Below, one piece after another: positions 1 to 5,582 of a stretch of DNA of 5,582 bases. The position numbers and the translations under genes were made by a program. Position 1 is the first letter of the stretch. Every line of letters starts with the position of its first letter. The stretch is from an uncultured Chitinophagaceae bacterium (GTDB lineage: Bacteria; Bacteroidota; Bacteroidia; Chitinophagales; Chitinophagaceae), in the NCBI GenBank assembly GCA_946885665.1, contig CAMPGT010000255.1:1-5582 (forward strand), given 5' to 3'. Below the pieces are notes generated by a model that was given only the letters and a program-made list of their open reading frames with translations, did not search any database and had not been told where the DNA came from.

Positions 1-425
1 CGGTTTAGCAGCTCGTTGAAGGTTTTCAGCTCCTTTATTTCGGAGGGCGAAAGCGTTTCGTTATTGTCGTATTTCGACTTTAGAAACAGGGCGCGTTTGT
101 GACCGGGATTCTTTTCCAATATATTCTGAAGAAGTGTTCCGGTTTCTTCATCTTTCTCGTAAAGAGGTTTGTTAGGCGGAATGGACGATTTGAACCGCGT
201 GGGCATTTTTTTAATGATGGCTTCGACCGCTGCCAACTTACCAGGTGCAAGGTCCTTGATGCCGGAGGCTTTGTCGTACAGGCCCTGGAGTTGTTTTTTA
301 CTGAGACTGCCGCGTTGCTGGTATTGTTTGTAGAGGCTGATGATAAAGGAGGATACGGGGAAGGCCATGATACATTCTTCCAGTAAAACATTGATGCTGT
401 CGATCTCGGGCTTGTTCCTTTGCAT
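1..425 (-). CDS. Hypothetical protein, 3' part beyond left edge
   Basis: The reading frame stays open from an ATG at 425-423 to the left edge, giving 141 complete codons with no stop, so the C-terminus lies outside the window. The protein begins MQRNKPEIDSINVLLEECIM. I do not recognise the family. It is lysine-rich, probably soluble and mostly helical, with no signal peptide or membrane segment. Residues about 24-50 contain SSFIISLYKQYQQRG followed by SLSKKQLQGLYDKA, a helix-turn-helix-like stretch that faintly resembles short helical modules in some nucleic-acid-related proteins; this resemblance is a guess. The ATG was chosen because it lies only 5 bp after the stop of the DUF2905 gene, no ATG or GTG lies in the few codons upstream, and that spacing suggests translational coupling. 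No clear ribosome binding site is visible. Frames on the opposite strand here are shadows. Confidence 0.72.
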   Translation of the reverse strand, partial: MQRNKPEIDSINVLLEECIMAFPVSSFIISLYKQYQQRGSLSKKQLQGLYDKASGIKDLAPGKLAAVEAIIKKMPTRFKSSIPPNKPLYEKDEETGTLLQNILEKNPGHKRALFLKSKYDNNETLSPSEIKELKTFNELLN

Positions 426-430
426 GGTGG

Positions 431-655
431 TCAGAAGAATCGCTTGATGATGTTGATAATAACGGTTAGCAAGATACTAAGTATGATCATGGTGGTGATG
501 GGAAAATAGAAACGGAAGTTTTCTTTTTCGATGCGGATGTCGCCGGGGAGTTTGCCGAGGAAGCTGAGTTTATCGGAGAAGAAGTAAATGATGATGCCGA
601 TGACGACGATGATAACACCGGCTAGGATGATGAATTTTCCTGTTTGACTGGACAT
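431..655 (-). CDS. DUF2905 family small membrane protein
   Basis: A complete 74-residue protein with ATG at 655-653 and TGA at 433-431. It has two hydrophobic segments (about residues 8-26 and 52-70) separated by a short polar loop. The loop carries LGKLPGDI (33-40), then charged residues and FYFP (49-52), followed by TTMIILSILLTVI. This order, helix then LGxLPGDIRIE then FxFYFP then helix, is the hallmark of DUF2905 (Pfam PF11146), and the length is typical. The family is widespread in bacteria and its function is unknown; it is expected to sit in the inner membrane with both termini on the same side. The gene is the first of a probable two-gene unit with the gene 5 bp downstream. Its start codon directly follows an AT-rich heptamer array instead of a Shine-Dalgarno sequence, which fits Bacteroidota initiation. 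A promoter would have to lie in 656-863, but no convincing one was found. Confidence 0.9.
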   Translation of the reverse strand: MSSQTGKFIILAGVIIVVIGIIIYFFSDKLSFLGKLPGDIRIEKENFRFYFPITTMIILSILLTVIINIIKRFF

Positions 656-661
656 AAAAAG

Positions 662-682
662 TTAAAACTTAAAAGTTAAAAG
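662..682 (+). repeat. Heptamer array, three copies of TTAAAA(C/G)
   Basis: The plus strand shows three perfect tandem units, TTAAAAC (662-668), TTAAAAG (669-675) and TTAAAAG (676-682). On the coding (minus) strand the array lies just upstream of the ATG of the DUF2905 gene and so forms its A/T-rich leader. It is the exact reverse complement of three units of the larger array at 840-881. Confidence 0.85.
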
Positions 683-703
683 AAAGAAGTTCGCAAAGCG
701 TTT

Positions 704-741
704 CCCCCGCTGGCGGGGGTGGCGCGAAGCGCCGGGGGTGG
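704..741. repeat. REP-like double palindrome
   Basis: Two G/C-rich inverted repeats sit side by side in an otherwise A/T-rich gap. The first is CCCCCGC (704-710) against GCGGGGG (713-719), which in practice folds as a 6-bp stem with a CTGG loop. The second is GGCGC (721-725), loop GAA, GCGCC (729-733). The 9-mer CGGGGGTGG occurs twice, at 714-722 and 733-741, once after each stem. No run of T follows either stem on the minus strand, so this is not a standard intrinsic terminator, although it may pause polymerase or protect the 3' end of the oxidoreductase mRNA. The form resembles repetitive extragenic palindromes. Whether it is repeated in this genome cannot be seen from one copy. Confidence 0.6.
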
Positions 742-839
742 ATTCTGTATATCCTTTTACATAAGGCGTACCCTTCGACAGATGCACGCTTGCCCCTCTG
801 ATTATATTCTTTGTTATCCAAAACCAGAGATTATAAAGT

Positions 840-881
840 GTTTTAACTTTTAACTTTTAAGTTTTAAGTTTTAAGTTTTAA
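840..881 (-). repeat. Heptamer array, six copies, containing a gene stop codon
   Basis: Six uninterrupted 7-bp units fill 42 bp. On the plus strand they read GTTTTAA, CTTTTAA, CTTTTAA, then GTTTTAA three times; on the minus strand they are TTAAAAC or TTAAAAG. Only the C/G position varies. The last codons (LKLKT) and the TAA stop (866-864) of the FAD/Rieske gene lie inside the array. Because each unit holds one TAA on either strand and 7 is not a multiple of 3, any three units give a stop in all reading frames. Confidence 0.88.
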
Positions 882-2432
882 CTTCTCCAACCCCTTCACT
901 GCGGGGCCGTTCATCAGCTCGCCCAGCTTTGAAAAACGTGAGCCGTGGCATGGGCAGTCAAAACTCTTCTCATCACCGTTCCATTGCAAAATACATCCCA
1001 AATGCGGGCACACCGCACTAAAGACGTGCAGCTCATCCTGCTCATCGCGGTACACCGCAAACTTCTTCAACCCCTTCTTCAAAATGGCCCCCTCCCCTTG
1101 CGGCAACTGCTGCGCATCTTCAATATCACCGGCAGTGAGATAATCTCCATATTGTTTTGCCATGTTCAATACTTCCGACAAAAAAGTACCCGGCACCTTC
1201 ACAGGAATTCTCTTCGGCGAATATAACTCTGCCCATTTGTTTTCCCTGCCGTTAATTAAATCGGCGAGCAAAATTCCGCCAATGGTGCCATGCGTCATTC
1301 CGTTCCCTGAATCGCCTGTTATGATATAAATATTATCATCACCCGGGTTCTTCCCTATAAACCCCATGTAGTCCACAGGCTCCATCACCTGTCCCGACCA
1401 CCGATGCACCACATCACCCATTTCGGGAAAATGCCCCTTCGCCCATTGCACCAGTTTGTCATACCTGTCTTCTTCCCTTATTCCTTCATCATCAGCCTGC
1501 CCTGTTTTATGATCCTCGCCGCCAACAATCAGCAGGTCATATTCATTGCTGTACCGCTCCAACCGCACGTAGTGATAGGGCCAGGTGATCCATTTGGAAT
1601 CGCTGTCGCCGGTGTCCCACCACAACGCATGCGGCAATCGCCCCTTTGGAAGCTGAGCCGCTATCACATACGTACGGTAAGGAAATTGCTTGGTGTGCAT
1701 CGTCACCAAATCGTTTACGGGAGTATTCGTTGCTACAACAATGTGTGAGGCGCGAATATGATGGCCGTTACAGTTTGCACCATCCTTACTGATCTTTTCA
1801 GCCCGGGAATCAGTATATATTTCACCACCCATTTTCTGAATGGCACCGGCAAGCATTTCGAGATAGCGCATAATGTGAAATTGCCCCTGCCGCGGAAAGC
1901 GTATACACGGGCCCGTGTAACCGGTAATGCCATGCGTTTCATTGAGCCAGCCGGTATTGAGGCCGAGCTTTTTCGTGGCCTCGAATTCCTGCTGCAAGTG
2001 TTCGAGCTTATCTGTAGGATGAAGAAAAAGGTAACCGTCAACGCGTTCAAAATGACAGTCTGCATGTTCTTTTTCTATGGCCTGTTCAATGAAATCAATA
2101 GCTGCCAAATGACTCTCAGCGGCCATGCGTGCCTTCTCCTCTCCGAAGGTCTTTTCGATTTCATAGTAGCGGTCATCGAGCGCCGCAGTGAGGTGGGCGG
2201 TTGTTCTGCCCGTTTCACCACTGCCGATCAGGCCATCTTCTACAAGCGCCACTTTTCTTCCTGATTGCAGCAGGCAGTAAGCCGTTGTTAGGCCCGCAAT
2301 ACCGCCGCCGATCACCAGCACCTCCGTGGTAATGTCTTTATCAACTTTTTTAAAAGCAAGCGGCTTTACATCGCTTATCCAATATGAAATATTCTCTCCC
2401 GACGTTATTGAAGCATTTGTATTGATCCTCAT
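864..2432 (-). CDS. FAD-dependent oxidoreductase with C-terminal Rieske [2Fe-2S] domain
   Basis: A complete 522-residue protein of the DAO/glycine-oxidase-like fold fused to a Rieske domain, the arrangement seen in Bacillus subtilis YhfW. The dinucleotide-binding motif VLVIGGGIAGL lies at about 38-48 (GGGIAG at 42-47), with E65 in VALVED at the end of the second strand as the expected FAD ribose ligand. A late FAD-contact region, GDSGNGMTHGTIGG, precedes the Rieske part. The Rieske cluster ligands are C475 and H477 (CPHLGC) and C493 and H496 (CPCHGS), in CxH-x15-CxxH spacing. C480 and C495 match the disulfide pair of bc1-type Rieske proteins, which suggests a fairly high potential. No signal peptide is seen, so the enzyme is probably cytoplasmic. 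Its substrate is unknown; known relatives oxidise amines or amino acids, and the Rieske domain may pass electrons onward. ATG at 2432 was chosen as the first in-frame start after the upstream stop, 34 bp from the CLC gene. The stop falls within a heptamer array. Confidence 0.93.
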   Translation of the reverse strand: MRINTNASITSGENISYWISDVKPLAFKKVDKDITTEVLVIGGGIAGLTTAYCLLQSGRKVALVEDGLIGSGETGRTTAHLTAALDDRYYEIEKTFGEEKARMAAESHLAAIDFIEQAIEKEHADCHFERVDGYLFLHPTDKLEHLQQEFEATKKLGLNTGWLNETHGITGYTGPCIRFPRQGQFHIMRYLEMLAGAIQKMGGEIYTDSRAEKISKDGANCNGHHIRASHIVVATNTPVNDLVTMHTKQFPYRTYVIAAQLPKGRLPHALWWDTGDSDSKWITWPYHYVRLERYSNEYDLLIVGGEDHKTGQADDEGIREEDRYDKLVQWAKGHFPEMGDVVHRWSGQVMEPVDYMGFIGKNPGDDNIYIITGDSGNGMTHGTIGGILLADLINGRENKWAELYSPKRIPVKVPGTFLSEVLNMAKQYGDYLTAGDIEDAQQLPQGEGAILKKGLKKFAVYRDEQDELHVFSAVCPHLGCILQWNGDEKSFDCPCHGSRFSKLGELMNGPAVKGLEKLKLKT

Positions 2433-2439
2433 GCACGCA

Positions 2440-2460
2440 ATGGCATAAAAAATATGCCAT
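2440..2460 (-). promoter_or_regulatory. Perfect 8-bp hairpin in front of the FAD/Rieske start
   Basis: ATGGCATA (2440-2447) is the exact reverse complement of TATGCCAT (2453-2460), with a 5-base A/T loop between them. It begins 6 bp after the CLC stop and ends 7 bp before the ATG of the oxidoreductase. In RNA the loop would be U5. No U-run follows the stem, so it is not a typical terminator. It could be an operator, an RNA processing site or a translation-limiting hairpin; its role is inferred only from position. Confidence 0.5.
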
Positions 2461-2466
2461 CCGCCA

Positions 2467-3825
2467 CTAAGCCGTGGAAGCTTTTACAGGAACATGCTCC
2501 TTTGTGTATTCTTTCTTCAAATGTTCATAAAAAGAATGCCTGTCGATGGTTAGCGCAGCAAAATTGGCCACCATGGATGCCAGCATAAGATGAAAAATCA
2601 CTCCGTGCCTGTCGGTCATCTCCAAAACAAGTATAGCCGAAGTGAACGGTGTGCGCGTGATGCCGGTGAGAAAGCCTACCATGCCACTTAATATCAGGAT
2701 ATTGGCATTACCGCCGGAATAGGTAAGCAAACCCGAAATATGTGCTCCGAGCGAAGCACCCGCGGCAAGCGCCGGTGCAAACACGCCACCCGATGCGCCG
2801 GTATTGAAACAAATAATCGGACCGAGCATCCTCGAAAAAACCGTTCCGATCCCCGTTAGTTTATCATCAGAAAAAAGCACATGGTTCATCACCACTTTTC
2901 CCGATCCAAAAATGGCATCGTTCAGGAAATAAGCATATGACGCCATCAACAATCCGGCAACAACCAGGAAGATCATACTGTTTACCGGACTGAATTTCTT
3001 TTTCCACTTTCCTATTTTGATAATCACCCTGCACATCAAACTGGCCGCCCACCCGGCGATAACCGCAACAAAGGCGACACTTAAAAAGATCCCTATACCC
3101 GAGGTGGACACGTTGGGGTATCCGAGGTATAAATAGGGACCGAGAAAACCCTGCGCGGTCAACCCCGCAATGATCACCGCTGTAAACAATGCTGTTCTAA
3201 AAAAGCGAATATGGATCTTTGCCAGCTCTTCCATTGCGAACACAATCCCTCCCAACGGTGTGTTGAACGCAGCCGCCAACCCGGCTGCCGCGCCGGTGAG
3301 TATAAAGTTCTGGGAGGCCAGTTTGGGCCACGTTTTCGGTATCAGCTTGTCAATCACCCGAAACACGGATCCGGCCACCTGTATCGTTGGACCTTCGCGG
3401 CCGATGGCGCCGCCGCCAAGCACCATCAATATGCTGGAGAAAATTTTTATAATGATGACCTTCAGGTTGAGGAGCCTGTCGATCATGGCGCCATGCTTTT
3501 TCTGGTTGAGATCTATTGCTGCCATCACCTGTGGAATGCCACTGCCCTTTGAAAGCGGAGAAAAACGTTTTACTACCAGGAAGGCCAAAACGAAAAATAA
3601 CGGTGTGACGAAAAAAATGGAAGCCGGCTGCCAGTTGCGTATCGCGGCAAACCCTTCTTCAGCAAGGGCGAACAAGCGGGTATAAGCAACGGCAATCAGG
3701 CCCGTAATGACCGATGCCACCCAAAAGGGAACGGCTGTAAGCACGTTCCTTTTAATGCTGGAAGCGCCTGCCTGGTCCAGTACCCTTCTTCCATAATTAA
3801 TCAGCCGTTCGATTATTTTTTTCAC
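2467..3825 (-). CDS. CLC-type chloride/proton antiporter
   Basis: A complete 452-residue polytopic inner-membrane protein of the CLC family, close in length to Escherichia coli ClcA (473) and without C-terminal CBS domains. All signature motifs are present: GSGIP at 94-98 (S95 equals the anion-coordinating S107 of ClcA), GREGP at 142-146 (E144 equals the gating glutamate E148), GGVFAP at 346-351 (F349 equals F357), and a tyrosine in SFYEHL (Y433, equals Y445). E200 in FAMEELAK aligns with the inner proton glutamate E203, so the protein is predicted to exchange Cl- for H+ and not act as a passive channel. Serine at the filter points to chloride, not nitrate. The start is GTG (3825-3823), 10 bp after the DUF5916 stop; there is no upstream in-frame ATG before a stop at 3864-3862, and the first internal Met is residue 101, which would remove needed helices. 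It is probably co-transcribed with both neighbours. In other bacteria such proteins aid acid resistance and charge balance. Confidence 0.95.
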   Translation of the reverse strand: MKKIIERLINYGRRVLDQAGASSIKRNVLTAVPFWVASVITGLIAVAYTRLFALAEEGFAAIRNWQPASIFFVTPLFFVLAFLVVKRFSPLSKGSGIPQVMAAIDLNQKKHGAMIDRLLNLKVIIIKIFSSILMVLGGGAIGREGPTIQVAGSVFRVIDKLIPKTWPKLASQNFILTGAAAGLAAAFNTPLGGIVFAMEELAKIHIRFFRTALFTAVIIAGLTAQGFLGPYLYLGYPNVSTSGIGIFLSVAFVAVIAGWAASLMCRVIIKIGKWKKKFSPVNSMIFLVVAGLLMASYAYFLNDAIFGSGKVVMNHVLFSDDKLTGIGTVFSRMLGPIICFNTGASGGVFAPALAAGASLGAHISGLLTYSGGNANILILSGMVGFLTGITRTPFTSAILVLEMTDRHGVIFHLMLASMVANFAALTIDRHSFYEHLKKEYTKEHVPVKASTA

Positions 3826-3835
3826 GAAACCTAAT

Positions 3836-5582
3836 TTACCGGTTCCACCAATAATTAAATTTTAATACCACGGCACGGTTGCGGATCGAAAAGTTGTCCG
3901 GGAGGTAATTATCTGTAAACACAATATACAGGTCGGATGCGGGTTTATACCTCCATTGGAACCTCATATTAAAGTTGATATTGTCGGTTTGCTCATTGTA
4001 CTGCAAAAAGCCGGTGAGGAACAATTTATTCGACATGGTAAGGTCCACCCTCGGGCCGATCAGCAGAAAATTTACATTGCCCCATGGCGCAGGCAATTTG
4101 ATCCTGTTATAGTTAGCCGATAGCGAAACATTCAAATAGGGTTGCCACCTGTACCCCAGTTCGGTCAAAAAATAAAACCTGTTACCATTGAGGTAATAAC
4201 CGCCAAACCGGGTCGAAAACATGTAGGTAAAAAGACTCTGCGGCTTCGAAGTGAAATCGGCGCCGTAAGAGGTCCAGTAGTGCGTGGTGCCGGTTGCAAC
4301 GGTGTCCTTTCCCATGTTGGTTGGGTCGAAGGCTTTCAGGAGTTCTACGTAGTTCCTGCCTACCCACGGCGTAAGTACGCTCTGGTCGCGAAAGGCAATG
4401 GGGTAAGAAAGAAGGTGTTCGAAATCCGTTTGCCTGAACTTTCGGTCGAAGTAATAATTGGTGGTGAATTTGGGCCCGTGGCTCAATACGACGCCGCTTT
4501 TCGGAAAGAAATTATGCTGTATGGTTGGCGTGAACTTCACATAGTCGCGGCGCGGCACATAGCCCACGTCGGCCTGGTACCCGGCTCCCACATCTTCAAA
4601 TTGGAAAGAAACGGTCCACTTCCTGCTTAAATATTGCAGGTGTCCCGTCTTCACCCATTCGTCGGTGAAATTTCCGGAGGTAAAGGATTTGATCAGCAAA
4701 AGCTTTCCCGTCCACTGGTTGTTAGATGAAGCAAGGTTGTATTCGATACCCAGGTTCCTGTTGTAAATATTGTATGCTCCTTTTGCCGTGTCTATGTGCG
4801 AAAGATCGCCGAACGACTGCTTGTTGATGAAGAACATACCGATATTCGACCGCGAAAATACCTTTCGCTGGATCGAGGCCACCGTGTAATTCTGAACCGG
4901 CACACCGTCCTCCGCCTGCTTGGCGGCCTGCACATTCATGAGGCCCATCCGCCAGTCTTCATTCAGCTTACCACTGAGTCGCAATCCATAATGAATGGGG
5001 GTGCCGAGGCCTATGCGCCTGGAAAAGAAGGGCCTGATCCTGTCGTAACCGATATTCGAAAACAGGTCGCCATTTTCAAGAAAAAACTGCCTGCGCTCGG
5101 GAAAGAATAGTTCAAAGCGGTCGAGGTTGGTGATCTGCCGGTCCACTTCGACCTGCGAAAAGTCGGGGTTGATGGTGAGGTCGAGGTTCAGCGACGAGCT
5201 AAGCGAAAATTTGGCATCCAGTCCCACTTCTTTGCGATATGTGGACTTTGTGCCCTTTTCATAATCCTTGTTGATACCGCCCAGGACATATGGAATAAAC
5301 GACATGTTCACCTTGGGTGTTGGTGGCGGGGCATCCCATAGCAATAACCCGGTATAGGCCAGCGACGCCGTGGGAAACTGCCGCGGTACGGGGGCCCAGC
5401 TCGACTTTTCGGTTGTCTTCAGGTCCAGCCTGCTGAAATTGATTCCCCAGCGGGTAATATCTTTTTTGTAGCGAATACTCTTGAAGGGAATGGCGGCCTC
5501 AAACACCCATTTATCGGGGTAAGTTTTTACAGACGATCTCCATTTATTGTCCCAGTTCAGGTCTACTTTGCCGCCTTCATAC
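3836..5582 (-). CDS. DUF5916 outer-membrane protein with CBM9-like domain, N-terminus beyond right edge
   Basis: The frame is open from the right edge to TAA at 3838-3836, giving 581 visible residues; the signal peptide and most of the N-terminal domain lie outside. A GTG at 5506-5504 begins a 556-codon frame but is internal: the 25 codons before it (for example KWRSSVKTYPDKW) continue smoothly into VFEAAIPFKSIRY, a pattern typical of the end of a CBM9-like carbohydrate-binding domain. The rest matches DUF5916 (PF19313): NPDFSQVEVDRQ at visible residues 138-149, FFPERRQFFLEN at 159-170 and FSRRIG at 186-191, followed by many alternating aromatic strands and a C-terminal strand ending VVLKFNYWWNR. 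This is the usual look of an outer-membrane beta-barrel. Members are commonly 800-900 residues, so about a third is probably missing. Its ligand is unknown; related proteins are often annotated as hydrolase-like or carbohydrate-binding, without proof. The CLC gene follows after 10 bp. Confidence 0.9.
   Translation of the reverse strand, partial: YEGGKVDLNWDNKWRSSVKTYPDKWVFEAAIPFKSIRYKKDITRWGINFSRLDLKTTEKSSWAPVPRQFPTASLAYTGLLLWDAPPPTPKVNMSFIPYVLGGINKDYEKGTKSTYRKEVGLDAKFSLSSSLNLDLTINPDFSQVEVDRQITNLDRFELFFPERRQFFLENGDLFSNIGYDRIRPFFSRRIGLGTPIHYGLRLSGKLNEDWRMGLMNVQAAKQAEDGVPVQNYTVASIQRKVFSRSNIGMFFINKQSFGDLSHIDTAKGAYNIYNRNLGIEYNLASSNNQWTGKLLLIKSFTSGNFTDEWVKTGHLQYLSRKWTVSFQFEDVGAGYQADVGYVPRRDYVKFTPTIQHNFFPKSGVVLSHGPKFTTNYYFDRKFRQTDFEHLLSYPIAFRDQSVLTPWVGRNYVELLKAFDPTNMGKDTVATGTTHYWTSYGADFTSKPQSLFTYMFSTRFGGYYLNGNRFYFLTELGYRWQPYLNVSLSANYNRIKLPAPWGNVNFLLIGPRVDLTMSNKLFLTGFLQYNEQTDNINFNMRFQWRYKPASDLYIVFTDNYLPDNFSIRNRAVVLKFNYWWNR

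Larger units (their letters stand above)
662..867. repeat. 21-bp perfect inverted repeat bracketing a 164-bp segment
   Basis: The 21 bases at 662-682 are the exact reverse complement of 847-867, with 164 bp between them. Both arms are made of the same heptamer, so the match could come from two arrays of similar composition and not from a single element. The layout of terminal inverted repeats around a short non-coding core with internal palindromes resembles a MITE, but no target-site duplication is evident next to the arms. The remaining core (742-839) shows no coding potential. It contains two TATAAT hexamers read on the minus strand (830-835 and 801-806), without a matching upstream element. 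Confidence 0.5.

Noticed and set aside
80..391. Minus-strand open frame of 103 codons with a proline/serine-rich start
   Set aside because: It overlaps the longer edge-open frame that starts at 425, has low-quality composition, and lacks the 5-bp coupling with the DUF2905 stop.
704..733. Intrinsic terminator for the FAD/Rieske gene
   Set aside because: The stems are strong but no run of T follows on the minus strand, so a REP-like palindrome describes it better.
801..835. Two TATAAT hexamers on the minus strand as a promoter for the DUF2905 gene
   Set aside because: Neither has a suitable upstream element, and Bacteroidota promoters normally use TAnnTTTG with a TTTG/TTG box; no such pair at proper spacing was found in 656-863.
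1758..2264. Plus-strand open frame of 168 codons
   Set aside because: It lies wholly inside the FAD/Rieske gene on the other strand, and its translation has no family-like motifs; the minus-strand protein has clear FAD and Rieske signatures.
3170..3685. Plus-strand open frame of 171 codons
   Set aside because: It is antisense to the CLC gene across its conserved GREGP and GSGIP regions, so the openness reflects the codon pattern of the real gene.
4142..4630. Plus-strand open frame of 162 codons
   Set aside because: It is antisense to the DUF5916 barrel; the translation looks random and has no start context or partner.
5504..5506. GTG as the true start of the DUF5916 gene
   Set aside because: The frame remains open to the right edge and the preceding codons encode a sequence that fits the CBM9-like domain, so the gene begins outside the window.

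Overview
This window comes from a member of the Bacteroidota, most likely a Chitinophagaceae-like soil or water bacterium. The main reasons are a DUF5916 outer-membrane protein of the type abundant in that phylum, translation starts without convincing Shine-Dalgarno sequences, and AT-rich intergenic DNA carrying heptamer arrays and G/C-rich palindromes. The genus is an inference from general style, not from a marker gene.

All five protein-coding genes lie on the minus strand, so transcription runs from right to left. From the right edge they are: a DUF5916 / CBM9-like outer-membrane protein whose N-terminus lies outside the window (3836-5582); a CLC-type chloride/proton antiporter with a GTG start, 10 bp downstream (2467-3825); and an FAD-dependent oxidoreductase with a C-terminal Rieske [2Fe-2S] domain, 34 bp further on (864-2432). 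The short gaps suggest one transcript for these three. The 34-bp gap holds a perfect 8-bp hairpin and a five-codon reading frame whose stop overlaps the oxidoreductase start.

A 208-bp intergenic region (656-863) follows. It contains two arrays of a 7-bp repeat in opposite orientation, which form a 21-bp perfect inverted repeat, and between them a G/C-rich REP-like double palindrome. The stop codon of the oxidoreductase gene lies inside the right-hand array, and the left-hand array almost reaches the start of the next gene. That gene is a DUF2905 small membrane protein (431-655), followed after 5 bp by an unrecognised gene that runs off the left edge (1-425).

The genes look like ordinary chromosomal housekeeping and envelope functions: an outer-membrane barrel, an inner-membrane ion exchanger, a soluble redox enzyme and a small inner-membrane protein. 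I see no phage, defence, CRISPR, tRNA, rRNA or transposase gene. The most unusual part is the repeat architecture at 656-881.
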